A DNA stretch of 64,000 nt from KACC-23026 sp963829575 (GCA_963829575.1 CAWHJF010000013.1:541415-605414); one strand, 5' to 3'. Shown: positions 52,719-60,446, counted from the stretch's first letter. Program-made: numbers and translations. Notes: a model not told the origin generated them from the sequence alone.

Positions 52719-53081
52719 ATGAAGGAGTATCAAAAAAGTGGAAAATCTGAACATGGAAAAGGCGACAAACATAGGGGAGGAGGACATAGACGGAAGGGAC
52801 ACCATCAAGGTGCTCAAACGTTTAGACGGGGAAGAGCGATTGACTTTTTAGAAAAACTTAACGCGAAACGCGCGACTTTAAAGCAGCAACTGGAAGCGCC
52901 TGAATTTAAAGAAATTAAACCCGTCATTCTTGGTGAGTTAAAGGCGATTGAGCTTGTGATTGAGGAATTCCAAATTCAATTTGAACTTCATGAAAATCCA
53001 GATATGGGCACGGATCAAGAGCACTCGAAGGACGAAGATGCGGACATCAAAAGTAAGAATGGGACAGAAAAAGAACGTTAA
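52719..53081 (+). CDS. Small Gly/His/Lys-rich protein with helical C-terminal domain
   Basis: A 120-residue protein. Residues 8-32 are rich in Gly, His, Lys and Arg (GDKHRGGGHRRKGHHQG); residues 33-92 form a likely helical domain (FRRGRAIDFLEKLNAKRATL, then LGELKAIELVIEEFQIQFEL); the tail is acidic. AAAGGGTGAGCG precedes the ATG. No function is known to me. The His-rich segment could bind metal, which is interesting next to an iron permease, but that is a guess. It is under the double-palindrome operator. Confidence 0.65.
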   Translation: MKEYQKSGKSEHGKGDKHRGGGHRRKGHHQGAQTFRRGRAIDFLEKLNAKRATLKQQLEAPEFKEIKPVILGELKAIELVIEEFQIQFELHENPDMGTDQEHSKDEDADIKSKNGTEKER

Positions 53082-53636
53082 TCGTTTTTAAGAGCTACAA
53101 TAGGATAAGGGAATTTAAAAGCGACATTTCGTACATCTAGATCCGAATACGGAATAGAGATAGGCGTGACATTCTATGAGCATCAGGAGACACTTTTGAT
53201 ACAAAAAGCGGTATGGCTCAAATTGTTTGAGCCATACCGCTCTTAAATTCAATAGGGATTATGTTAAGTCTTGGAATTGAACCCGTGTTTTGTTTGTAGA
53301 CCTGTATTGGTGAATCTTACGTCGGAACGCTTCCGATTAAGACGTTTTTTTGCTTCTTTTTATAATTGTAAAAAGAAGTTTTGTATGAGGGGACTTAACA
53401 TACCAAAGAAACCCAATTTGATGAGTAATTTAATGCGTCGTGTGTTAAACACTGAAATCTTCCTTTTTAAAAGTCTGAAGGTAGGTTGCCCAAACTTCAC
53501 CAAAAATAAAAGGAATATAAAAATAGAAAAACAAATGATGGAGTAAGGGCTATCATTATTTCTTGGTTATTTTTGAATGTTGAGGGATCGTTCGGTATTT
53601 AAGCACTCATAAAGGCTAACCTATTTTTATACAAAA
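53082..53636. other. Intergenic region with a perfect hairpin and decayed sequence
   Basis: A 16-bp perfect stem with a 3-nt loop (53207-53241, arms AGCGGTATGGCTCAAA) acts as a terminator on either strand, with T5 on the minus side. About 30 bp further right, a GGAATTGAACC segment resembles a decayed tRNA T-arm in the same relation to the hairpin as in the module at 53637-53732. The 92-codon plus-strand frame at 53271 is not convincing. Confidence 0.5.
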
Positions 53637-53674
53637 AAAGCGTCGTTCTCAATTTGCTTGAGGAACTACGCTTT
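53637..53674 (-). terminator. Terminator of the former tRNA gene
   Basis: On the minus strand AAAGCGTAGTTCCTCAA pairs with TTGAGAACGACGCTTT, followed by TTTTTTT. It lies 14 nt after the tRNA CCA end. Confidence 0.75.
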
Positions 53675-53687
53675 AAATTTATATGTA

Positions 53688-53732
53688 TGGTGACCCGTAT
53701 TGGGATCGAACCAATGACCTCCACCCTGTCAA
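53688..53732 (-). tRNA. tRNA-Val(GAC), 3' half only (attachment-site scar)
   Basis: Read on the minus strand the fragment starts exactly at the anticodon loop TTGACAG (anticodon GAC) and continues with the anticodon 3' arm GGTGG, variable loop AGGTC, T-arm ATTGG-TTCGATC-CCAAT, acceptor strand ACGGGTC, discriminator A and encoded CCA. The D-arm, 5' acceptor and 5' anticodon arm are missing; unrelated AT-rich DNA takes their place. Not functional as a tRNA. This is the usual residue of integration into a tRNA gene. Confidence 0.85.
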
Positions 53733-54462
53733 ATTAGTTTCTTATGAACAAGTGAATTAAATAGGGTTAAATAAGTTCCAGAAATCCTTATCTAGCAAGG
53801 AATTCTGGGACTTTTAATTTTATTTAATGTAATTAAAATAAGCTCAGAAAATTAATTCCGTTAGCAAAATGTTAGCAAGACTCTACTGTTTTAAAGACAA
53901 TTCTAACAGTGTTTTTAGTAAGTACTCATATCTCTATATATAAATGGAAGAATCTTTCCAACTTTTGAGTACTAATTAATAAAGGTTGGAGGAAAAATTG
54001 TAATTTAAATACTCATTGAATTCTTTTGCAGTCACAATTAGTGGATAATCTTGTTGATATTTATTTATTTGTCATCATTCTTACTCACTTTCTTCAAAGT
54101 GATTTTCAAGCAAATATTTTAAACACTTTTCCTAGTCAGATAGATACAGCAGTTTTAAGAAATAGTGCCAATTTGTGGAGTAACTCGTTTATTACGTAGT
54201 AGACGTATACTGCGCAGCGAGCGCATTCACAATCAGATTAATGAGTTTATACCTATAACAACAATAAAATGCATTAAATACGTGAGAGTTATCATGTTAA
54301 CTCGATAGCCTATCCAGTATTAAAATGATAAATTGTAAGTTTAAACTTCTATAACTATGAACCCTGTGTGCTCCTATTTTTGTAAATCAAATTGAATTAT
54401 GAATGACACTATGTGAGAACTATGACCTCGATTAACGTGCCTTTTTAAGGGAAAATAAATTC
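53733..54462. other. AT-rich gap next to the tRNA scar
   Basis: No gene is visible. It contains a 17-bp hairpin (53773-53813, arms AAGTTCCAGAAATCCTT and AAGGAATTCTGGGACTT, 15 of 17 paired) with a T-rich tail, and a tandem GTTAGCAAAAT/GTTAGCAAGAC pair at 53860-53880 that could be integrase arm sites. The expected integrase gene is absent. Confidence 0.5.
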
Positions 54463-54526
54463 TTGACAAAAGATGCTATTCTGCATTACTATATACCTGT
54501 AATAGGTATTACTAAATACCTGTGAT
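54463..54526 (+). promoter_or_regulatory. Promoter and PadR-type operator of the ABC cluster
   Basis: TTGACA (54463-54468) is followed at 18 nt by TACTAT. Directly downstream lies the palindrome ATACCTGTAATAGGTAT (54493-54509) and a further ATACCTGTGAT (54516-54526). The arrangement fits autorepression by the PadR protein encoded next. Confidence 0.7.
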
Positions 54527-54570
54527 ACAAAGTACTGAAAAATATAATGAAATACAAATGGGTGATAAAT

Positions 54571-54888
54571 TTGGAAAATATCACAGAAATGCTTAAAGGG
54601 GTACTCGAAGGTTGTGTGCTTGAGATCATCAGCCGTGGTGAAACTTACGGCTATGAAATCACACAACAGCTACGAGAACTTGGTTTCGCTGATGTGGTTG
54701 AAGGAACAGTTTATACGATTACTATGCGGCTTGAGAAAAACAATCTGGTGGACATCGAAAAAAAACCATCCACTATGGGGCCGCCGAGAAAATTTTATAC
54801 TCTTAACGTAGCAGGTCAAAAGCAACTTGAAGTTTTTTGGAGTAAAATGGAATTTCATCTCAAGCAAAATGAAGGAACTCAAAATTAA
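54571..54888 (+). CDS. PadR family transcriptional regulator
   Basis: A 105-residue PadR repressor with winged helix (YGYEITQQLRELGFADVVEGTVYTITMRLEKNNLV, split over residues 22-56) and a short C-terminal helix. TTG at 54571 gives the family-like start MENITEMLKGVLEGCVLEII and follows GGGTGATAAAT; the ATG at 54547 is an alternative without a good site. It heads the DUF1048/ABC cluster and probably represses it in the absence of a drug-like ligand. Confidence 0.88.
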   Translation: MENITEMLKGVLEGCVLEIISRGETYGYEITQQLRELGFADVVEGTVYTITMRLEKNNLVDIEKKPSTMGPPRKFYTLNVAGQKQLEVFWSKMEFHLKQNEGTQN

Positions 54889-54911
54889 AGAAATCAAAAG
54901 GAGAAGGTAAA

Positions 54912-55250
54912 ATGAGCTTTATTGAAAAAATTATCGGAAATCTGGATGGCAAGCGGGAATGGAAGGCGATGGAGGCACGTGCGAAGGGACTTCCAAGTGA
55001 GTACCATAAGGCTTACAAAGCGATACAAAAGTATATGTGGACCTCTGGTGGTCTAATTGATTGGAAGGACATAAGCCAGATCTTTGGTGGCCTTCTCGAT
55101 CTCTTTGAAGAAGGAGCAGCGGAAGGTAGGAAAGTCACTGACCTCACGGGTGAAGATGTAGCCGCTTTCTGCGACGAACTAGTGAAGGACGCGAAAACTT
55201 GGAAGGACAAATATCGCGCTAAGCTGAACGATATAATTGGTCGTGACTAA
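54912..55250 (+). CDS. DUF1048 family protein (copy 1)
   Basis: A 112-residue helical protein of the DUF1048 family: FIEKIIGNLDGKREWKAME at the N-terminus, LPSEYHKAYKAIQKYMW in the middle and LTGEDVAAFCDELVKDAKTW near the end. Structures of the family are small helical bundles; the function is unknown. It is the first of three paralogues flanking the ABC exporter. AAAAGGAGAAGG precedes the ATG. Confidence 0.88.
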   Translation: MSFIEKIIGNLDGKREWKAMEARAKGLPSEYHKAYKAIQKYMWTSGGLIDWKDISQIFGGLLDLFEEGAAEGRKVTDLTGEDVAAFCDELVKDAKTWKDKYRAKLNDIIGRD

Positions 55251-55298
55251 CTGTGAAATCATAAGATATTGAAAATAGGAAAGTTATTGGGTCATATC

Positions 55299-55338
55299 TA
55301 CTGAATAGGTTGTGCCTACTATTCAGTATAATTTTTTG
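55299..55338 (+). terminator. Terminator or attenuator between copy 1 and the ABC genes
   Basis: TACTGAATAG pairs with CTATTCAGTA and is followed by TAATTTTTT. Confidence 0.65.
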
Positions 55339-55404
55339 TTAAGTAGTAAGTTATACAGAATATCGGTCAGACATAGTACTGACAAAAAGGTAATTAGATC
55401 TACA

Positions 55405-55485
55405 ATGCGCAAGGCGCTAAAGCAAATTATCACTCCTTTGTCTAAAGGAGAGAAACCAGCTTGCTTATTAGACAAAACTTCATAA
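55405..55485 (+). CDS. Possible 26-residue leader peptide
   Basis: A short frame MRKALKQIITPLSKGEKPAC... ends 51 bp before the ABC ATPase gene. A CTCCTTT/AAAGGAG hairpin lies inside it and a terminator-like hairpin lies upstream. The AAAGGTAA site is 13 nt from the ATG, so translation is doubtful. It could be an attenuation peptide or a chance frame. Confidence 0.3.
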   Translation: MRKALKQIITPLSKGEKPACLLDKTS

Positions 55486-55536
55486 GTTAGGATCTCTAAA
55501 GCGACCTTGCTGCATTTACAATAAGGAGGAAAAAGG

Positions 55537-56310
55537 ATGAGCAAATCAGCAATTTCAGTAAAGGGCTTAAAAAAATCCTTTAAAAACAAGGAAGTCTTAA
55601 AAGGAGTGGATTTTGAGGTGCAGCGTGGCGAAATTTTCGCACTGCTGGGTTCAAACGGAGCGGGCAAGACAACGGCAGTCAATATCCTCTCGACGTTGAT
55701 CAAGCCTGATGGCGGCGAAGTAAGTATTTGCGGCTTTGATGTCCAAAGTCAACCGGATCATGTTCGACAAAGCATCAGCCTGACAGGACAGTTTGCAGCT
55801 TTAGATGGCATGCAAACAGGTCGGGAAAATCTGATATTGATTGCCAAGTTGCGGGGTGTTTCTAATCCAGCTCAAGTGGCTGACAATTTGCTTGCAAGAT
55901 TCAACCTGACAGATGCGGCCAACCGCCGTGCAGAAAAGTATTCTGGAGGGATGAAACGCCGGCTTGACATAGCCATGAGCCTAATAGGGAAGCCATCAAT
56001 CATTTTTCTCGATGAACCGACCACAGGACTAGACCCTGAATCACGAATTGAAGTCTGGGATACGATCAAGGAGCTTGCCGGCGGTGGTACGACCATATTG
56101 CTGACGACCCAGTACCTAGAGGAAGCTGAAAAACTGGCGGACAGAATTGCCATCCTACATGACGGCAAAATCATTACAACGGGTACTCTTACTGAACTCA
56201 AGAAGATGTTCCCGCCAGTGAAAGTGGAATACTTTGAGAAGCAGCCGACTTTAGAGGAAATTTTCCTCGCGATCATCGGCAAAAAAGGAGGAAATGTAAA
56301 TGAAAAGTAA
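55537..56310 (+). CDS. ABC transporter ATPase, DrrA-like
   Basis: A 257-residue ATPase. Walker A is GSNGAGKTT (38-46), the signature YSGGMKRRLDIAMSL, Walker B IIFLDEPTTGLDPESR, and the His-loop position is replaced by Gln in LLTTQYLEEAE, as is usual in DrrA-type exporters. It is shorter than full DrrA (about 320). It powers export with the permease that overlaps its 3' end. AAGGAGGAAAAAGG is the ribosome-binding site. Confidence 0.92.
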   Translation: MSKSAISVKGLKKSFKNKEVLKGVDFEVQRGEIFALLGSNGAGKTTAVNILSTLIKPDGGEVSICGFDVQSQPDHVRQSISLTGQFAALDGMQTGRENLILIAKLRGVSNPAQVADNLLARFNLTDAANRRAEKYSGGMKRRLDIAMSLIGKPSIIFLDEPTTGLDPESRIEVWDTIKELAGGGTTILLTTQYLEEAEKLADRIAILHDGKIITTGTLTELKKMFPPVKVEYFEKQPTLEEIFLAIIGKKGGNVNEK

Positions 56311-57049
56311 AACAGGGGTCTTACTAGGGCGTTTAATGAGGAATATCATGCGTAGCCCAGATACAATTATCACGGTTGCGATTACACCGATTATGATGAT
56401 GCTGTTGTTTGTCTATGTATTTGGTGGAGCAATACAGACAGGCACGGCCAACTACGTCAATTATTTATTGCCGGGAATCTTGTTGATCACCATCGCATCA
56501 GGTGTCGCTTATACGTCGTTACGGTTATTTAATGATGTAAAGAGTGGGCTGATGGCTCGTCTCATTACAATGCCTATCAAGCGCTCGTCGATATTGTGGG
56601 CGCACGTTTTGACCTCGCTTGTTTCCAATGCGCTTACGGTTGTGGTGGTTGTCCTTGTTGCGCTTTTAATGGGTTTTAGTCCTCACGCTGATATTTTGCA
56701 TTGGCTAGCTGTAGTTGGGATACTTGGGCTATTTACGCTGGCGCTGACTTGGTTGGCGATCATTCCTGGGTTGACAGCAGGCTCTATGGAAGGGGCCACA
56801 GCATACTCTTATCCGTTGATTTTCCTACCGTTTGTAAGTTCGGCTTTTGTCCCTACCCAAACCATGCCAAAAATTGTTCGTGTGTTCGCCGAGTACCAGC
56901 CCGTGACCTCAATTGTGAATTCGATTCGTGCCCTCTTAAATGAAGGGGCTGTCGGCAATGGTATCTGGACCGCATTTGCATGGTGCGTAGGCATCATGGT
57001 GATCGCATTCTTCATCGCCAGCAAATTATTTAAACGCCAGTTAGGCTAA
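56300..57049 (+). CDS. ABC-2 type permease, DrrB-like
   Basis: A 249-residue membrane protein with six helices. The N-terminal MRNIMRSPDTIITVAITPIMMMLLFVYVFGG (split) and the C-terminal PTQTMPKIVRVFAEYQPVTSIVNSIR are typical of DrrB/ABC-2 exporters of antibiotics or lipids. The ATG lies inside the ATPase gene (11-bp overlap) after AAAAAAGGAGGAAATG, giving tight coupling. Confidence 0.92.
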   Translation: MKSKTGVLLGRLMRNIMRSPDTIITVAITPIMMMLLFVYVFGGAIQTGTANYVNYLLPGILLITIASGVAYTSLRLFNDVKSGLMARLITMPIKRSSILWAHVLTSLVSNALTVVVVVLVALLMGFSPHADILHWLAVVGILGLFTLALTWLAIIPGLTAGSMEGATAYSYPLIFLPFVSSAFVPTQTMPKIVRVFAEYQPVTSIVNSIRALLNEGAVGNGIWTAFAWCVGIMVIAFFIASKLFKRQLG

Positions 57050-57117
57050 AAATACCAGAGAATGGAGAATAATAGAACTTTGCTGAACAGCTTAGTATAT
57101 AAATGGAGGAGACTACA

Positions 57118-57471
57118 ATGAACTTTTTAGAAAAAATAACCGGCAGCGATATGACTAAAGAAATGAAAGGTTTTGAAGCTCGCGCAAAGATCTTGCCATA
57201 TGAATATCAAACTGTTTGGGAAGAAATTAAAAGTAATCTCTGGATTCACGGAGATTTCACTGGACGTAACCTGGTGCCAATTTTTGACAGTGCTCTTGAA
57301 CTGCTTGAAGTTGCATCATCAGACGGACAAAGCGTTGAAGAAGTATTGGGAGATGATATCAAAGGCTTCTGCAGAGCGCTTGTTGGTGACGAAGGTGCAA
57401 AAACTTATAGAGATAAATGGCGTGACCAACTCAACAAGAACGTAGCAAGAAAATTAAGAGGGCTGAAATGA
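57118..57471 (+). CDS. DUF1048 family protein (copy 2)
   Basis: A 117-residue DUF1048 paralogue: MNFLEKITGSDMTKEMKGFE start, LPYEYQTVWEEIKSNLW, LGDDIKGFCRALVGDEGAKTY. It differs from copy 1 by about ten extra residues. The ATG at 57118 follows GGAGGAGACTACA; the frame start at 57103 is within that site. It is coupled to copy 3 by an ATGA overlap. Confidence 0.87.
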   Translation: MNFLEKITGSDMTKEMKGFEARAKILPYEYQTVWEEIKSNLWIHGDFTGRNLVPIFDSALELLEVASSDGQSVEEVLGDDIKGFCRALVGDEGAKTYRDKWRDQLNKNVARKLRGLK

Positions 57472-57800
57472 ATATCAATAAAATCATCGAAGGCAAAAAA
57501 GAATGGAGAGCTCATGTTTCGCGTGTCAAAGCGCTTTCACAAGATTACCAAATTGTCTATAAAGAGATCCAAAAATATCTTTTCAAAGTTGGTCCTGTTG
57601 AGCTAAATGAAGGGGTTGGACTACTCTCGGAAATTCTCAGCTTCTTTGAAGAAGGTGTAGCTGTTGGCAAAGGTGTGCTTGAAGTCACTGGGACAGACGT
57701 TGCCGCTTTCTGCGATGCACTGATAGAAGATTCAAAGACTTACGCGGATCTCTATCAAGAATCTCTCAATCAAAAAGTCGATAAGGATATGAAAAAGTAG
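57468..57800 (+). CDS. DUF1048 family protein (copy 3)
   Basis: A 110-residue DUF1048 paralogue, closer to copy 1 at the C-terminus (VTGTDVAAFCDALIEDSKTY). The 4-bp overlap with copy 2 indicates coupled translation and probably a fixed ratio, so the two may pair in one complex. Confidence 0.87.
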   Translation: MNINKIIEGKKEWRAHVSRVKALSQDYQIVYKEIQKYLFKVGPVELNEGVGLLSEILSFFEEGVAVGKGVLEVTGTDVAAFCDALIEDSKTYADLYQESLNQKVDKDMKK

Positions 57801-58023
57801 AGGGAGTGTAGTACACTAGCCTTGCAAATGGCTAACATTAATTGTTAAACATCCCAATTCACCCGAACTTTTATATCTATAAATATTTAGTTCAGCGATG
57901 GATGAGTCTCTAATAGTATTTGTTTTGTATTTTTGTATAAGTTTTACAGGTGACCACTGGATGTGAATTTTAAAAAAGGTAACATTGGCTTAATACCAAT
58001 AACACGTTACTAAATAATGTAAA

Positions 58024-58388
58024 TTAATGATTGACGATTAGCTTTTGTGCCTTCATTTTTTTAGGATGCTTTCTAGGTCGACCCGGCTTCCCTTTTTTGC
58101 GCCGTCCTTTAGAAAACTTCGATGGGGCACGATTTAATGCTTCTAAGAATGTCTTCCATTTATCATGCCAATGGTGACGTAGTTTCTTCAAGATTTGTTG
58201 GTTTGTTTTTGTTGATTCGGTTTCAATTTTAATGAGTTCGACCAAGCCGTAGGCGATCATTGAAATACAGATTTGGTTCCATAAAGCTTGTGGTTTAAAA
58301 CTGTAGAATTTTACAGAGTTTAAGTTTTGTTTTACCCATTTAAAAAAGAGCTCTATAAACCAGTAACGGGTTCGGTTTTGGAGTAGAA
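58024..58388 (-). pseudogene. IS4-family transposase, C-terminal remnant
   Basis: The minus-strand frame is open from about 58388 and reads RTRYWFIELFFKWVKQNL, the Y-(2)-R-(3)-E-(6)-K type end of an IS4 DDE transposase, followed by LWNQICISMIAYGLVELIK and a basic tail. The D residues and the N-terminal two thirds are missing, so it is inactive. Termini of the original element are not recognised. Confidence 0.8.
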
Positions 58389-58885
58389 AACAGTAAAAAA
58401 CAGCACAAAAGGGATACTAATTCGCACAGGAATTGGTATCCCTATTTTTATTGGTATATCAATTTTTTTATCATTTTAGCACTGTAAATAACATATAAAT
58501 TCACATACCAATTCACAAGAGTATGTTAGCCAACAGACACCTGCGTTTTGGTAAGTGAAAACGTATGCGAATTGGTGTGCGGAAAAGGATTCAAAAACGC
58601 CCGCTCAGAGGTTGGGAATCGCGAAAAAATACACAATAAACGACATCGTTTATATGCAGTAGTGACAAAAAAAGACCGAATTATGAATCGGTCTTTTAGA
58701 ATCCAAATAATGTCATCTTCAACTAACGCAGTCGTTTCTTCAATAAGAATGAAGAGACGCTTTTATTTTTTTTAACCATAAAAAGGTAATCAATGTTATG
58801 CTAAAAATAAAAAATATTCGGCTACTTCACTAACGGTCAGTTTTCTTTAAGAAGAGAGGATTAATAAACTGGAGGGAAGATGATT
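58389..58885. other. Mobile-element debris with several hairpins
   Basis: No gene. Three terminator-like stems are seen: 58411-58442 (GGGATACTAATTC/GAATTGGTATCCC), 58667-58698 (AAAAGACCGA/TCGGTCTTTT) and 58733-58772 (CGTTTCTTCA/TGAAGAGACG with a T-run). The motif GAATTGGTRT occurs three times (58430, 58505 inverted, 58569). Confidence 0.5.
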
Positions 58886-59077
58886 ATGAATGTTTTTGCA
58901 ATAACGCCGTTCATTTTTATGATTTTATTATATTTAATACCAATTGTTTTAGTTGTGCTTCTTATTAGGTGGATATGGGGAATTAAAAAGAATTCTGAAG
59001 TTCGTGTTTTACAAAATAAACAAATTATAGAACTCCTAACTGAATTAAAAGAGAAGAAATCAAATGCAAAGGAATAG
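58886..59077 (+). CDS. Small single-helix membrane protein
   Basis: A 63-residue protein with a long hydrophobic segment (FIFMILLYLIPIVLVVLLIRW) and a Lys/Glu-rich cytoplasmic tail (LLTELKEKKSNAKE). Two ATGs follow GGAGGGAAG; I use the second because the spacing is better, and the first (58880) would add two residues. No family is recognised. AT-rich like its neighbours in the accessory region. Confidence 0.6.
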   Translation: MNVFAITPFIFMILLYLIPIVLVVLLIRWIWGIKKNSEVRVLQNKQIIELLTELKEKKSNAKE

Positions 59078-59170
59078 GTCTTCAGAGGACTATTCTTAAT
59101 ACACTAACGTGTGCAATAGTTGAAGAAGGTCTTTCTTTCTTACTTGTTCAGGTCATTGTTTAAAGCATCA

Positions 59171-59201
59171 AAAAACCATCAACATTATGCTGATGGTTTT
59201 T
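59171..59201. terminator. Bidirectional terminator
   Basis: AAAAACCATCA pairs with TGATGGTTTTT around an ACATTATGC loop. It overlaps the stop of the minus-strand secreted protein gene. Confidence 0.8.
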
Positions 59202-59631
59202 GGTTCATAAATTCTACATTTTTATATCCATTACCTTCAAAGAGGACTTTTTTGGTTTCGGCATCAATGACTGCAAATTTTCTGCATTCCTTTTTATGGT
59301 CTTGATAAAATGAAGCTAAAAAATACACTTGTCTGTTAGGGTTAATATATTGCGGAATTGCTTGTTTTTCGTTATGGTAGGAAGCACCCGTTTTCATAAA
59401 GAAAGATTGTTCAGCTTTAAAAACGTCTTTCATTGATAACTTTTCACGAATATTTAGGTTTGAATTCTTGTATTCTTGATAAGTTTCTTTACTTAATTGT
59501 TTGTAAAATTGGTCTGCATTAACAAAATTCTTTGATTGGTTTGCTGATAATTCATCTTTTGCAAAAACTGGGTGAATTGAACTAAATAGCACAATAGTTA
59601 AAGCAATAACACTTAATAGTGCTTTTCTCAA
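59185..59631 (-). CDS. Secreted hypothetical protein
   Basis: A 148-residue protein with a signal peptide (LLSVIALTIVLFSSIHPVFA, cleavage expected after FA near residue 24). The mature part has a helical region and then strands with VYFLASFYQDHKKECRKFAVIDAETKKVLFE. TTG start after AAAGGAGATGACAC. I recognise no family. Confidence 0.65.
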   Translation of the reverse strand: MRKALLSVIALTIVLFSSIHPVFAKDELSANQSKNFVNADQFYKQLSKETYQEYKNSNLNIREKLSMKDVFKAEQSFFMKTGASYHNEKQAIPQYINPNRQVYFLASFYQDHKKECRKFAVIDAETKKVLFEGNGYKNVEFMNQKPSA

Positions 59632-59720
59632 AGTGTCATCTCCTTTAAAGTGTTTTTATTAACATCTGCACTATCTCTTGAAATATACACATTTTGAGAA
59701 GTTATGCTTGTTCAACGGAT

Positions 59721-59790
59721 GCGATAGTGGAACAAGGGGTTATTGAGGCAGCCCCTCATTCCTTGTTCCGCTAAAGATTCAGTAGAGTTT
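59721..59790 (+). repeat. Hairpin-forming repeat, copy A
   Basis: AGTGGAACAAGG (59726-59737) pairs with CCTTGTTCCGCT (59761-59772) and encloses a TGAGG/CCTCA stem. It resembles copy B at 60447-60519 over about 65 bp, in the same orientation. Confidence 0.7.
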
Positions 59791-59820
59791 AATAAGAAAA
59801 TCTACATTAAGGGGGTTATC

Positions 59821-60381
59821 ATGAAATTTTTAAAAGGTTCAATTTTAATGTTAGTAAGTGTTTTTTTGATACTTGGATTTTCTGCTTGTGGAAAACACAA
59901 AGAAGAAACGACACCACAAAAAACAAACCTTACAATACCAGTACTCATTAAACTCTCTAACATTAAAAATTTAACGATTAATAACAATGGAGCCGCTGCT
60001 ATATTTTGGTATCCAGATGATTTAAAAACGACTAAAACAAAAGTTGTTTCTTTATTAAAAGGAGCGACAAAAACAACAGTCCATCTTCCAAAAGAACCAA
60101 ATGTAATATTTCATGCTTATATAGGACCTGTTAAAATGCATATCACTACAAATAACGGCGACAATATAAGCATTTATCCTGCTAGTTATTTAGCAAAGTG
60201 GAAAAAGGACCAAAATGGCAATCAATCCTATCACATGAAATACATCGCTAATACCATCGCATTTAAAGAAAACGGAAAAGTAACTTATTACAAAGATGCT
60301 AAACTTTACACTTGGCTTAAAAATAAAGAATGGCAAGGAACGTTTTCTGACCAAATGAATTCATCAAAAACTAATAACTAA
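59821..60381 (+). CDS. Putative lipoprotein
   Basis: A 186-residue protein with a lipoprotein signal (lipobox GFSAC, Cys near residue 23). The mature part is beta-rich with many Lys, Asn and Thr residues (NITNNNG-type segments, KVTYYKDAKLYTWL). No family is recognised. The ATG at 59821 follows AAGGGGGTTATC; the longer in-frame opening runs through repeat A and is not used. It is flanked on both sides by copies of the hairpin repeat. Confidence 0.7.
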   Translation: MKFLKGSILMLVSVFLILGFSACGKHKEETTPQKTNLTIPVLIKLSNIKNLTINNNGAAAIFWYPDDLKTTKTKVVSLLKGATKTTVHLPKEPNVIFHAYIGPVKMHITTNNGDNISIYPASYLAKWKKDQNGNQSYHMKYIANTIAFKENGKVTYYKDAKLYTWLKNKEWQGTFSDQMNSSKTNN

Positions 60382-60446
60382 TTTATTTGATGTGAAAATT
60401 GAACTAGGATCAAAACTTGTGAACATTTTCACTTAAAGTAATGGAA

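Noticed and set aside
53271..53546. 92-residue plus-strand frame right of the perfect hairpin
   Set aside because: Its composition is unlike a protein (many Phe, Cys and Asn in AT-rich DNA), there is no ribosome-binding site, and it crosses the putative decayed tRNA end.
53773..53880. Integrase gene or remnant beside the tRNA scar
   Set aside because: No frame longer than a few dozen codons exists here on either strand, and no R-H-R-Y type motif was recognised.
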